DNA of 64,000 nt, from assembly GCA_964420405.1 (NCBI GenBank), contig CAYQTL010000002.1, positions 166,227-230,226 on the forward strand, read 5' to 3'. The position numbers and the translations under genes were made by a program. This DNA comes from CAYQTL01 sp964420405 (lineage in GTDB: Bacteria > Acidobacteriota > Thermoanaerobaculia > Thermoanaerobaculales > Sulfomarinibacteraceae). Under the pieces are notes generated by a model, which was not told the origin of the DNA, did not search any database, and was given only the letters and a program-made list of their open reading frames with translations. Shown here one piece after another: positions 53,222 to 62,151 of this stretch (its first letter is position 1; every line of letters starts with the position of its first letter).

Positions 53222-54547
53222 CTACACCCTCACATCCGCCCACCCACCGCGGCGCCACATGAGGATGAACACCAGGGTCTGGAGGAAGCGGTATCCGACC
53301 TGCGCCACCCACACCGCGAGCATGCCGCCGCCGAGCACCGGCCCGACCACGTAGGCCACCGGCAGGAAGAGCCCCCACTGGAGCACGATCGAGGCGACCA
53401 TCACCGGCCGGTTGTAGCCCGCCCCGAGAAGGGAGTGCATGAGCACCATCCCGAGGGTGTCGAAGGCGATCGTGGCGGCGATGATCTGCAGCGGGAGGGT
53501 GGCGAGCTCGAGGGTCGCCGGCGAGTGCAGGAAGACGGACAGGATCGTGCGAGGGGTGACGAGTCCGACCACGGCGATCAGGCCGACGAGCACCATCGCC
53601 ATCTTCCCCACGTCCCACGCCCACCTCCTGGCGTCCTCCGGCTCGCCCCGACCGAGCGCCTGACCGACGAGGGTGGCCGACGCGAGGCCGAAGCCGAGCC
53701 CCGGCAGCACGGCCACCAGCAGCAGGTGGACGAGCACGTTGGAGGCCGCGAGCTCCTCGGTCCCGACCCGGCCGATGATCCAGAAGAACGCGGTCATGCC
53801 GGAGGCGAAGAAGAACTGCTGCAGCCCCGCGGGAATCGAAAGCCGCAGCATCCCGGCCATGGTGGCCCGGTCCGGAATCGAGCGCATGAACCCGCCCTCC
53901 CGGGCGTGGGTGAACCCGCGCACCAGGTACAGCCCGGTGCCCAGGAAGGTAGCGATCGCCGAGCCGACGCCGGCGCCGGTCACGCCCATCTCCGGAAACC
54001 CGAGGTGGCCGAAGATCAGCACCCAGTTCAGCGCCACGTTCGCCACGTGCATGGTGACGATGGTGCGCAGGTACATGGTCGACAGGTCGACCCCGTTCCA
54101 GTACCCCCGGAAGGCGAAGTTGGCGCCGAGGGCGACCATCGCCAGCAGCCGCGCCTGCAGATAGGGCGTGCCGAGCTGGACGACCTGCGGGTCGTCGACC
54201 AGCCACCCGAACAGCCGTCCCGCCTGCCACGCGAGCACGACCGACCACGGCACCGCCAGCACCACCGCGAGCAGCAGGCCGCCGTTCAGGGGCCGCGCCA
54301 CCTGGTCGGTGCGACCCTCGCCCGTGCGCCGGGCCGCCATCGCCTGGACTCCGGCCGACAGGCCGGTGACGAACGCCGACGCCATGAAGTTGATGAAGCT
54401 GGCCATCCCCACCGCGGCCAGAGCCGGCGCACCGAGCACGCCGACCATCGCGGTGTCCACCAGGTTGAGCACGTTCTGCGACGCCATCCCGCCGAGGATC
54501 GGGAGTGCCAGGATCAGGATCCGCCGGCGGCGATCGGGGCTCAGCAC
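53222..54547 (-). CDS. MATE-family efflux transporter
   Basis: 441 residues and ~12 membrane segments. RRILILALPILGGMASQNVL, GSAIATFLGTGLYLVRG, SIPAGLQQFFFASGMTAFF, and LVGQALGRGEPEDARR show two MATE repeats. These pumps export cationic drugs or metabolites with Na+ or H+. Start GTG 54547 overlaps the stop of a 5-codon frame; no ribosome binding site. Confidence 0.92.
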   Translation of the reverse strand: MLSPDRRRRILILALPILGGMASQNVLNLVDTAMVGVLGAPALAAVGMASFINFMASAFVTGLSAGVQAMAARRTGEGRTDQVARPLNGGLLLAVVLAVPWSVVLAWQAGRLFGWLVDDPQVVQLGTPYLQARLLAMVALGANFAFRGYWNGVDLSTMYLRTIVTMHVANVALNWVLIFGHLGFPEMGVTGAGVGSAIATFLGTGLYLVRGFTHAREGGFMRSIPDRATMAGMLRLSIPAGLQQFFFASGMTAFFWIIGRVGTEELAASNVLVHLLLVAVLPGLGFGLASATLVGQALGRGEPEDARRWAWDVGKMAMVLVGLIAVVGLVTPRTILSVFLHSPATLELATLPLQIIAATIAFDTLGMVLMHSLLGAGYNRPVMVASIVLQWGLFLPVAYVVGPVLGGGMLAVWVAQVGYRFLQTLVFILMWRRGGWADVRV

Positions 54548-54558
54548 GGGATGTCCAT
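54541..54558 (-). CDS. Five-codon leader frame MDIPC upstream of the MATE gene
   Basis: ATG 54558 opens Met-Asp-Ile-Pro-Cys-stop and its TGA overlaps the MATE GTG start region (GTGCTGA). TACACT, a likely -10, sits 10 bp before the ATG (54569-54574), so ribosomes may load on this frame first and then reinitiate. It may simply be chance. Confidence 0.25.
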   Translation of the reverse strand: MDIPC

Positions 54559-54568
54559 CAGCCGGCGT

Positions 54569-54574
54569 AGTGTA
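54569..54574 (-). promoter_or_regulatory. -10 hexamer of the MATE gene
   Basis: TACACT on the minus strand, start point expected near 54562, 15 nt before the MATE GTG. A GC hairpin (54599-54606 with 54608-54615) lies upstream. Confidence 0.35.
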
Positions 54575-54679
54575 GCCGCTCTCCGGGGGGCGGAATCGCC
54601 GCCCGCGGCGGGCGGTTGCCCGCCACGGAGTGCCGGCCGGGCGAGCCCGCCACGCTGCCGGCGCCCCGGGGAGGTCACC

Positions 54680-55486
54680 ATGCGCCACACGTCCGCGAGC
54701 CTGCTCGTCGCGGCGACCGCCGCCGCCGTCGCCCTGACCGCGTCCGCCCAGACCAACGGCGCGCCGACGCCGACCCCGCCGCCGACGCCGCTGCCCGTAT
54801 CTCCGGCCGAGAGGACCGCCGACCGGGTCGTCGAGGCGGTGTGGCAATGGAATCTCACGAAGGCGAAGAACATCCTCGAGAACCGGCAGGACAAGGACGG
54901 CGACGCACCTGAGTACAAGGCCGCCCGCGGCTTCGTCGTCGCCGCCGAGGGCAAGCCCCAGGACGGCCTCGCGCAGCTCTCCGGCGAGGTCAAGGCCGCC
55001 GGCGCCGCCGCCGCGATCCCGTTCCTGCACGGCGAGGTGCTGTACTGGCAGAAGAAGTACGGCGAGGCCGACGCGGCGTGGCGCACTGCCTACCAGCGCG
55101 CGAAGGACGCCGTCCAGCAGGCCCCCACCGACGCCCGGGCCCAGTTCTACCTCGGCGCCGCCGCGGCCAAGCTGAAGAAGTACGACGAGGCGAAGCGCGC
55201 GCTCCAGCGCGCGGCGGAGCTCGGCTTCGACCCCACCCTGGTCGCCTACCAACGCGGCGTCAACGCGTTCCTGGCGGAGAAGTGGAGCGAGGCCGAGGAC
55301 GCCTTCACGGCCGCCCTCGAGGAGGACGACCGATTCGCCTACGCCTACTTCTACCGCGGTCTGGTGTGGAGCAAGCTCGGCCGCAAGGACAACATGCTGC
55401 TCGACCTCGACACGTTCGTGAAGCTCGCGTCGAGCTCTCCAGACGTGGGCACCGCGAGGGCCATCCTGTCCGCCTACGGCGGCTGA
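54680..55486 (+). CDS. Periplasmic TPR-repeat protein
   Basis: 268 residues. Signal peptide (LLVAATAAAVALTASAQ), a Pro/Thr linker (TPTPPPTPLPVSP), then helical TPR units: AIPFLHGEVLYWQKKYGEAD, FYLGAAAAKLKKYDEAKRAL, YQRGVNAFLAEKWSEAEDAF and YFYRGLVWSKLGRK. TPR proteins serve as assembly platforms. It converges on the TamB-Omp85 gene with 4 bp between stops. ATG 54680 has GGGGAGG upstream. Confidence 0.85.
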   Translation: MRHTSASLLVAATAAAVALTASAQTNGAPTPTPPPTPLPVSPAERTADRVVEAVWQWNLTKAKNILENRQDKDGDAPEYKAARGFVVAAEGKPQDGLAQLSGEVKAAGAAAAIPFLHGEVLYWQKKYGEADAAWRTAYQRAKDAVQQAPTDARAQFYLGAAAAKLKKYDEAKRALQRAAELGFDPTLVAYQRGVNAFLAEKWSEAEDAFTAALEEDDRFAYAYFYRGLVWSKLGRKDNMLLDLDTFVKLASSSPDVGTARAILSAYGG

Positions 55487-55490
55487 GCCG

Positions 55491-58400
55491 TCAGAACGGC
55501 CGGCCGATCCCGACGTAGAACCGGGCGCCCGGCTCGCTGGAGCCGCGGTTGGCGACCGGCCACGCGACGTCGGCCCACAGCGGACCGATCGGCGTCGCGT
55601 AGCGGATGCCGAGCCCTGCCCCGACCGCCAGCTCCCCGTCGGCGTCGGACCACGTCTCCCACACCTGGCCGGCGTCGGCGAACACCGCGAGCCGCAGGCC
55701 GCCCCACACCGGGATCCGGAGCTCCTGATTGAGCACCAGCAGCGCGCCGCCGCCGTCGGGACGGACCGACCCGTCGTCGTCGATCGTGACGGGTCCGACG
55801 AGGTCCCTCTCGAAGCCCCTGATCGACGCCTGCCCTCCGGCGAAGAACTTCCTGCTCGGCACGAGGTTGGTACCGCCGAGGCCCTCGCCGACGCCGAGCC
55901 TCAGGGACTGGGCCCAGGTCCACGACGCCGCGTTGGTCAGGGCCAGCGACCCGGTCAGCAGGGACCGGATGTCGTTGAGGTCGGAGCCCAGCTCGGGCGA
56001 GTTCCAGTTGGCGTCGAGGGCGAGGTAGGACCCCGCCCGCGGGTCGAACGGGTTGTCGAGTGTGTCGCGGAAGAGCTGCAGCCCCAGGATCGACTCCATG
56101 TTCTCCTGGGGAAAGAACGAACCGAGTATCGGGTCCGGCTCCTTGAGGGTGGTGGTCGTCTCCGACAGCCGGTAGTAGGGGCGGACACCGCGGCCCCGTC
56201 GAAGGTCGAAGGTCGTCTCGAACGACAGCGACAGCTCCTCGTCCCGGAGCAGCTGCGGGTTCTCCGGCGAGTCCGCCCGTTCCCACCGGACGGCGCTGCC
56301 GAACGAGATCCGGCGACCCGGCAGCGGTGGCAGCTCGGCGAACAGCAGCGCCAGCTGCTCGTCCTCGCGCCAGCGGCCCCGCAGGCTGAGGCTTCCTCCG
56401 CGCCCGAGCAGACCGCCGTCACGGATGCCGAACCGCCACTCGTTGCCGAAGTCCGAGCTCCAGCCGGCTCCGAGCTCGACCAGCCACCGCGGTCGCTCCA
56501 CGACCTCGAACTCCACCATCGTGCGGCCCGGCCCGACCTGACGGGTGGCCATCCCGAGCCGCTCGATCGGCGCGAAGGTCGCGATCTCGATCATCGACCG
56601 GTCGAGCAGGTCCAGCCGGAGCGTGTCGCCCACGTCCAGCTCGAGGCCGCTCGCCAGGGCCGATCGGCTGACGTGGCGCCGGTTCGTGAACTCGAACCCC
56701 GCCACCGTCTGGGGAACACCCGGCGCCAGCTCGACGACCACGTCCCAAGGCCCCCCCTCGCCACCCTCGTAGCGGACCCGCACCTCGGCATCGACCCATC
56801 CCGCGTCGCGATAGCTGCGCTCGATCCGGTCGGCGGCGCGCTGGATCGGCATCCGATCGAGGGGCTGGCCGGCCCGAAGTGCGTCCTGCTCGGCGACCGC
56901 CCCCAGCGGATCGTCGCCGACCACCCGCAGCTCCCGGATGTCGGCGCGAGGGCCGGGATCCACCTCCACGTGGACTCGGCTGACATCCTCCTCGACCTGC
57001 TCGGCCCACATCCGCACGACGCGCGCGTGGCGGTAGCCCTGGACCTGCAGTATGCGACGGATGATCTCGGCGCCGCGGTCGGGCTCCTCGAGCAGCAGCA
57101 CCAGCTCGGACGGGTTGCCGAGCACCGCCCGGACCGCCTCAGCTGCCTGGGAGGACGTGCCGACGACCACCGGCCCCTCGTAGTGCAGCTCCCGGCCCCG
57201 CTCCACGGCCACCAGGACCGTCTCCCCGGAGCGTTCCACCTCGATCGAAGCGTACGGGTACCCCTCCGCCCGGTAGTGCCGCTCGAGCAGCTCGGTGATC
57301 CCCTGGAACGACGAGCGCTCGAGCGGCGGTGGCTGGTACAGCGCGGTGGCCTCCTGCACGATGTGCTTCGGCGGCTCGTGGCCGACGATCTCGAGCGTGG
57401 TCCGCGGACCGGGGTCGACCGTGTACTCGAGGGTCGGCGAGCGCTCCGAGCCGCTGGTCGCCAGCTCGACCTCCGCCAGCTGCCACCCCCGCGCCGCCAG
57501 CTCCCGCTCGAGCCGAAGCCCGGCGGCGAACGCCACGAAGGGCTCGTACGGATCGCCCGTGTGGATCCCGAGCGTGCGCTTCAACCACCACTTCCTCACC
57601 GGCCACTCATCCTCGAGGCGGATCCGGTGGATCACCGGGCGGTCCTCCGCCTTCCCCGTCCCTCCCCACCGGAACCGCTGCACCACGTTCAGGCCCCGGT
57701 TGTCGGTGTCCGTCCGCTGCCAGCTCTGCACGGCCAGACCGGGAAGCTGGGGGAAGTTCCACAGCTGCAGCAGAGTCGTCCTGTCCTGCACGTCCGCGAG
57801 ATCGGTCGTGAGGAACAGCGCGACGTTGCGGGTCAGCCGCTGGCCGGCGGTGAACGTGGTGGTGGTGTCGGTGTCCGTCTCGATGGCGATCTCCGCCGGC
57901 CGCAGGGTCTCGTTCTCGAGGCCGAGCATCGCGCCGAGTCCCTGCGCCACCCCGCGCCGCGCGATCATCGTGGTGTCGACCCCGCCGCCCTCGCCGGCCC
58001 CGAACACCGCCACGTCGTCCACCGGCACGATCTCCACGACCGGGTCGACGCTCGGCGATCCGGTGAACGACACCGTCCCGCGGCGGACCTCGATCTCGCG
58101 GCCGGCGAGCACCAGCCGCCCGCCCGGCGCGACCCGGATGTCCCCCTGCAGCACCGGCTGCGCCGCGGTGCCGCGGACCTCGAGCAGGCCCCAGGTGACC
58201 TCGAAGTCCCCGAGGTTGTTGTCCACCGCCAGGCCGCCGCGACCCCGGACGTCGAGGCCGAGCCCCACCTCCCACAGCGGATCGTCGGCGGGAGGCGCGA
58301 CTCCCGCCGGGCCCAGCACGACGCCGGCGATGTCGAACGAGCGGTCCCACACCCCGCCCTCGAGCACGAGGTCGCCGACCACCCGCACCAGCAGCTCCGG

Positions 58401-61394
58401 ATCGGGCTCGATCGCCAGGTTGCCGCTCCATGTGGTGAGGATGTCGTACGGCAGCAGGAACACGACGTCGTCGAGCGCCATCACGATCCCCTGGCCACTC
58501 GCCGGATCCCAGCCGCCCGCCAGCTCGACCGTGCCCCGGTTGACCGTCGCCGAGCCGTCCTCGATCCACACCGAGCCGTCCGCGAGCGCGGCCTTCACGA
58601 CCAGGTCCTCGATCGCCAGCGGGGGATCGCGCATCACGATCCGGCCATCCGGGTGGGTCAGCTCGATCCTGCCCGTGAGGTCGTCGAGCGTCCCGCCCAG
58701 CTCGGCCACGAGCCGTAGCGCCCCCCGCATCCGCAGCGGGACCGGCGCCAGGCGCGCCATCTCCGGCGACAGCAGCGCCTCGGCCCTGCCGTGCACCTCG
58801 CCGCTCTCGAACCGGTACGAGCCGTCGACGGTGACGCTGGTTCTCGGTCCCGCCAGCCGCACGGACTCCACGACCGCCCGGTCGCGGTCCACCCGAAGCA
58901 CCACCGGCTCCAGCGCGCGCACCGTCCCGACCGGGTTCACCAGCTGCAGGTCCTCCAGGCGGAGCTCGGCGAACCGGGCCGCGGCGTCCTCGAGGTCCCA
59001 TCGCACGTCCGCCGCGAGGTCGGTCCGCACCTCCACCGGCAGCTCCGGCCGTCCGAGCGCCTCGAGCAGCGGACCCGAGCGGAGATCCGCGGCGGCCACG
59101 CTCGCGCGGAGGGGACCCCCGGGGGCATCGGGCCAGATCCAGTCAGGCAGCGGCAGGTCGCCGAGGGGCAGGCGCCCGGCTGCGCTCAGCGAGCCGGCGG
59201 CGGTGTCCGCCGCCGGAACCGAGAACGCGACCAGGCCTCCGGCCAGGGACGCGGCGAGCTCGAGCCGCCGCGCCACGCCGCCGGGATCGTCGGACCAGTC
59301 GAGGTCCAGCTTCGCCGACGGACGGGCCAGGGTGCCGGTCGCCTCGAGCCTCGCCGAGATCTTCCCTCCGAGGGCCGGTGTCGGCACGACGGGCAGCGCG
59401 GCGATGTCGAGATCCGCGAGGTCGAGATCCACCGCCAAGGGTACGTCGCCACCCGTCAGACCGACGACGCCGGTGCCGTCGAGCTCGCCTCCGTACAGAT
59501 CGGCGTCGATCCAGACCAGCTCGACCTTCTCCGGGTCGGCGGCGAGGTCGACGGCGGCGCGGTCCACCCTCCAGCCGTCCCACTCCAACCCTCGACCCGC
59601 GATCCTGCCGCCCGCCGTCCATCCCGAAGGCGTCCACGCCGCGTCACCCGCTCCGTCCGCTGCGCCCGCGACCCGCGCCGGCAGGTCGAACGGCGCCAGC
59701 GCCGCCACATCCTCCACCCGCGGAAGGTCGAAGCTCCACTCGGCCGTGGTGGCGAGGTCGTCCAGGGTGGTCGCGCCCGAGGCGGTGACGAGGGCACCGG
59801 CCGACGGCACGACCGCCAGCCGCCAGCGCAGCGGGGTGGCGCGATCCGCCTCCACCTCGGCCTCGAGCCGCTCGAATCGGACGCCACGCGCGACGGGCTC
59901 GTGCCAGACCATCTCCGCATGCACCGTCGGGTCGCTCACGACGCCACCCACGACGGCCTCGGCGCGCAGCTCCCCCCCGCCGAGACCGAGATCGAGCTCC
60001 CGCAGCGTCGCCGGGAGCCACGGCCCGAGGCGGCGCTCCAGCTCGGCCGGATCGGGTACCGCCAGATCGAGGTCGAGCGTCACCTCGCGGTCGGCGGCGA
60101 TCCGTCCGCTTCCTTCCAGCCGGGTCGTGCCGAGCGCCGCCCGGAAGCGGCGCAGCTCACCCACGCCCTCCACCAGCCGGCCGTCCAGACGGAACGACAT
60201 GCCCGACCCGGCGAGTCGCAGGTCCGCCGCCGCCGACACGGTGTCGAGGGTGGGCGGCAACGACGTCTCCACCTCGAGGCGACCGGAGACGACGATATCC
60301 CGGGGCAGCGCGGCCGGGAGGTCGACGGGCGCCCGTCCGAGCGCCCGGTCCACGTCCAGCCGGTCGAGCTCGAGCGTCGCCCTCAGCCGGGAGCGCGGGT
60401 CCACAACGGCTCGTCCGCGACCCCATCCGGGCCCGGCAGCGACCGCGGAGATCCGCTCCCCATCCACCTCCACCTCGAGCTCTGCGAGATCGAATCCGGC
60501 CACCGACACCGGCGGTCCCGTCTGCGAGAGCTCGACGCGCGGCCCCCCGTCCGGGCTCCAGCCGACGCCGCCCGCCAGCTGCAGCCGACCTCGCGGATCG
60601 ACCGCCAGGACCCGCTCCGGATCCCACCACTCGAGGACCGTCCGGATCTGGGCGCCGCCCTCCACCTCCAGCGCGACCACCAGGCCGGGCTGCAACGAGA
60701 TCCGTCCGTCCGCCGACACCCACAGCGCGTCGCCGCCCACCTCCAGCCGTTGGATCGTGACCCCCTCGGGATCGGCCGCTGCGTCCACCACGAGGTCGCG
60801 CAGCAGCAGCGTCCGGCCCTTCCGCTCGGCCGCCACGCTCCCGGCCTCGGCCGCGACGCGGAGGGTCGCCTCCTCGAGGGACGCCTCGACGCGGATCCCA
60901 TCGACCGCGGCGGTGACACCTGCCCCCGCGGCGGTCGCCTCGCCCTCGGCGAGCTCGAACCTCCCGATCTCGAACGACCGCAGCAGCTCGCCCCCGCCGA
61001 CCGCGACCGGCGCCTCGGCGGCCTCCTCGGGTGGAGGTGCCGGCAGATTCCGCAGGTCGGCGGTGGGCGCCTCGATGCGGACCCACTCCAGACGCGGTGG
61101 ATCCCCCAGCAGCTCGGACCACCGCCAGGTGGCTTCGAGCGACTCGGCACGCGCGATCGGACCGGCCGGCCCGGCGACCCGCAGACCGTCGAGCGCCAGG
61201 CTTCCGGTCAGGAGACGTGCCCGGATGTCGTCGGTCGCCACCGTCAGCCCGGAGGCGTCCGCGACCCGCTCCGACGCCGCTTCGAACGCCCACCGCTGCA
61301 CCGGTGGCAGGTGCACGACAACGGCCAGCCCGACAGCCAGCACCGCGGGCGCCGCCAGCAGCGCCACGAGCAACCACCTGGTTCGGCGACGCAC
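55491..61394 (-). CDS. TamB-Omp85 (TamA/BamA-like) fusion protein
   Basis: 1967 residues in one continuous frame. Residues 6-29 are a membrane anchor (LVALLAAPAVLAVGLAVVV). Residues ~35-1240 are TamB-type: long beta-rich AsmA/TamB repeats and a DUF490 end (GGRLVLAGREIEVRRGTVSF near residue 1090, and LTRNVALFLTTDLAD). Residues ~1250-1620 hold five POTRA-like repeats ending in YTVDPGP, VAVERG, VEVDPGP, VELAPG and FEVVER. Residues ~1635-1967 are a barrel with RGF near residue 1858 in FFAGGQASIRGFERD and a C-terminal Phe. No signal peptide lies between the parts. Normally TamB (inner membrane) and TamA (outer membrane) are separate. GTG 61394 follows TAGACT by 7 nt. Confidence 0.9.
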   Translation of the reverse strand: MRRRTRWLLVALLAAPAVLAVGLAVVVHLPPVQRWAFEAASERVADASGLTVATDDIRARLLTGSLALDGLRVAGPAGPIARAESLEATWRWSELLGDPPRLEWVRIEAPTADLRNLPAPPPEEAAEAPVAVGGGELLRSFEIGRFELAEGEATAAGAGVTAAVDGIRVEASLEEATLRVAAEAGSVAAERKGRTLLLRDLVVDAAADPEGVTIQRLEVGGDALWVSADGRISLQPGLVVALEVEGGAQIRTVLEWWDPERVLAVDPRGRLQLAGGVGWSPDGGPRVELSQTGPPVSVAGFDLAELEVEVDGERISAVAAGPGWGRGRAVVDPRSRLRATLELDRLDVDRALGRAPVDLPAALPRDIVVSGRLEVETSLPPTLDTVSAAADLRLAGSGMSFRLDGRLVEGVGELRRFRAALGTTRLEGSGRIAADREVTLDLDLAVPDPAELERRLGPWLPATLRELDLGLGGGELRAEAVVGGVVSDPTVHAEMVWHEPVARGVRFERLEAEVEADRATPLRWRLAVVPSAGALVTASGATTLDDLATTAEWSFDLPRVEDVAALAPFDLPARVAGAADGAGDAAWTPSGWTAGGRIAGRGLEWDGWRVDRAAVDLAADPEKVELVWIDADLYGGELDGTGVVGLTGGDVPLAVDLDLADLDIAALPVVPTPALGGKISARLEATGTLARPSAKLDLDWSDDPGGVARRLELAASLAGGLVAFSVPAADTAAGSLSAAGRLPLGDLPLPDWIWPDAPGGPLRASVAAADLRSGPLLEALGRPELPVEVRTDLAADVRWDLEDAAARFAELRLEDLQLVNPVGTVRALEPVVLRVDRDRAVVESVRLAGPRTSVTVDGSYRFESGEVHGRAEALLSPEMARLAPVPLRMRGALRLVAELGGTLDDLTGRIELTHPDGRIVMRDPPLAIEDLVVKAALADGSVWIEDGSATVNRGTVELAGGWDPASGQGIVMALDDVVFLLPYDILTTWSGNLAIEPDPELLVRVVGDLVLEGGVWDRSFDIAGVVLGPAGVAPPADDPLWEVGLGLDVRGRGGLAVDNNLGDFEVTWGLLEVRGTAAQPVLQGDIRVAPGGRLVLAGREIEVRRGTVSFTGSPSVDPVVEIVPVDDVAVFGAGEGGGVDTTMIARRGVAQGLGAMLGLENETLRPAEIAIETDTDTTTTFTAGQRLTRNVALFLTTDLADVQDRTTLLQLWNFPQLPGLAVQSWQRTDTDNRGLNVVQRFRWGGTGKAEDRPVIHRIRLEDEWPVRKWWLKRTLGIHTGDPYEPFVAFAAGLRLERELAARGWQLAEVELATSGSERSPTLEYTVDPGPRTTLEIVGHEPPKHIVQEATALYQPPPLERSSFQGITELLERHYRAEGYPYASIEVERSGETVLVAVERGRELHYEGPVVVGTSSQAAEAVRAVLGNPSELVLLLEEPDRGAEIIRRILQVQGYRHARVVRMWAEQVEEDVSRVHVEVDPGPRADIRELRVVGDDPLGAVAEQDALRAGQPLDRMPIQRAADRIERSYRDAGWVDAEVRVRYEGGEGGPWDVVVELAPGVPQTVAGFEFTNRRHVSRSALASGLELDVGDTLRLDLLDRSMIEIATFAPIERLGMATRQVGPGRTMVEFEVVERPRWLVELGAGWSSDFGNEWRFGIRDGGLLGRGGSLSLRGRWREDEQLALLFAELPPLPGRRISFGSAVRWERADSPENPQLLRDEELSLSFETTFDLRRGRGVRPYYRLSETTTTLKEPDPILGSFFPQENMESILGLQLFRDTLDNPFDPRAGSYLALDANWNSPELGSDLNDIRSLLTGSLALTNAASWTWAQSLRLGVGEGLGGTNLVPSRKFFAGGQASIRGFERDLVGPVTIDDDGSVRPDGGGALLVLNQELRIPVWGGLRLAVFADAGQVWETWSDADGELAVGAGLGIRYATPIGPLWADVAWPVANRGSSEPGARFYVGIGRPF

Positions 61395-61401
61395 GGCGTC
61401 C

Positions 61402-61407
61402 AGTCTA
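61402..61407 (-). promoter_or_regulatory. -10 hexamer of the TamB-Omp85 gene
   Basis: TAGACT on the minus strand ends 7 nt before GTG 61394, with no ribosome binding site, so a leaderless message is likely. The same hexamer is used ahead of pfkA. Confidence 0.4.
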
Positions 61408-61600
61408 CAGCCGGCGGCGCGGGGCCGCTCCCCGGGGAGTCCCCGGGCCTCGTTCGGGGGCCGTCACGACATCGCCACGCCGAGACCCGGAACCGGCCTC
61501 CTCCGCTCACGATGCGGGTCACCAGCCCTGCACCGCGAACCCGCGACGGGCCGGACATGCCGGCTGCGTCCCGCGCGACCGCTCTGCGGGTCGACCGGGC

Positions 61601-61606
61601 TACACT
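61601..61606 (+). promoter_or_regulatory. -10 hexamer of the MAPEG gene
   Basis: TACACT ends 6 nt before ATG 61613 and no ribosome binding site is visible: leaderless candidate. The region 61408-61600 between the divergent -10 boxes holds nothing else I recognise. Confidence 0.4.
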
Positions 61607-61612
61607 TCACCC

Positions 61613-62020
61613 ATGGTGACTGCCTACGTCTGCGTCGTCCTGGCGTTCCTGCTCAACCTCGTCAGCAAGGTGCCGGTCGCCGTCGCCATGCACCGCCAGC
61701 CCGGCGGGTACGACAACCGGATGCCGCGCGAGCAGCAGGCCCTCCTCGAGGGCTGGGGACGGCGCGCCCTGTCGGCCCACCTCAACAGCTTCGAGGCGTT
61801 TCCCGCCTTCGCGATCGCCGTCCTGATGGCGGCGTCCGCGGGCGCCGACCCGGCCTGGACCGGCACCCTGGCGGTGGCGTTCGTCACGGCGAGGATCGCG
61901 TACATCGGCCTGTACATCGCCGACCTGCACGCGCTGCGCTCGGCCGTCTGGACGGTCGGTTTCGGCGTCACCGTCGGCCTGTACGTGCTCGCGCTGCGGG
62001 CCGCACTGTCCGCCGGGTAG
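61613..62020 (+). CDS. MAPEG-family membrane protein
   Basis: 135 residues, four hydrophobic segments. LNSFEAFPAFAIAVLMAA and ARIAYIGLYIADLHALRS are the MAPEG signature, as in glutathione-S-transferase-like membrane enzymes of bacteria. Substrate unknown. Short, complete, probably leaderless. Confidence 0.85.
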   Translation: MVTAYVCVVLAFLLNLVSKVPVAVAMHRQPGGYDNRMPREQQALLEGWGRRALSAHLNSFEAFPAFAIAVLMAASAGADPAWTGTLAVAFVTARIAYIGLYIADLHALRSAVWTVGFGVTVGLYVLALRAALSAG

Positions 62021-62070
62021 CGTAGGCCGGTCGCGCCACGACGGTCGCGACAGGAAAAACCGTTCGGTGA

Positions 62071-62079
62071 TGCTACAGT
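62071..62079 (+). promoter_or_regulatory. Extended -10 promoter of the GGDEF-EAL gene
   Basis: TGCTACAGT (62071-62079) is an extended -10 identical in core to those at 26000 and 36108, with no clear -35. The leader to ATG 62152 is about 65 nt. Confidence 0.4.
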
Positions 62080-62151
62080 GAGGACGCACGATCGAGCGGT
62101 GCCGGCACGCTGCCGCGTCGGTGGGCGTCGTCGCACCAGGGGGACTCCTGG

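Noticed and set aside
55491..61394. Two adjacent genes merged by a missing stop
   Set aside because: The frame is continuous and no start, ribosome binding site or signal peptide appears between the TamB and POTRA parts. Sequencing error cannot be fully excluded.
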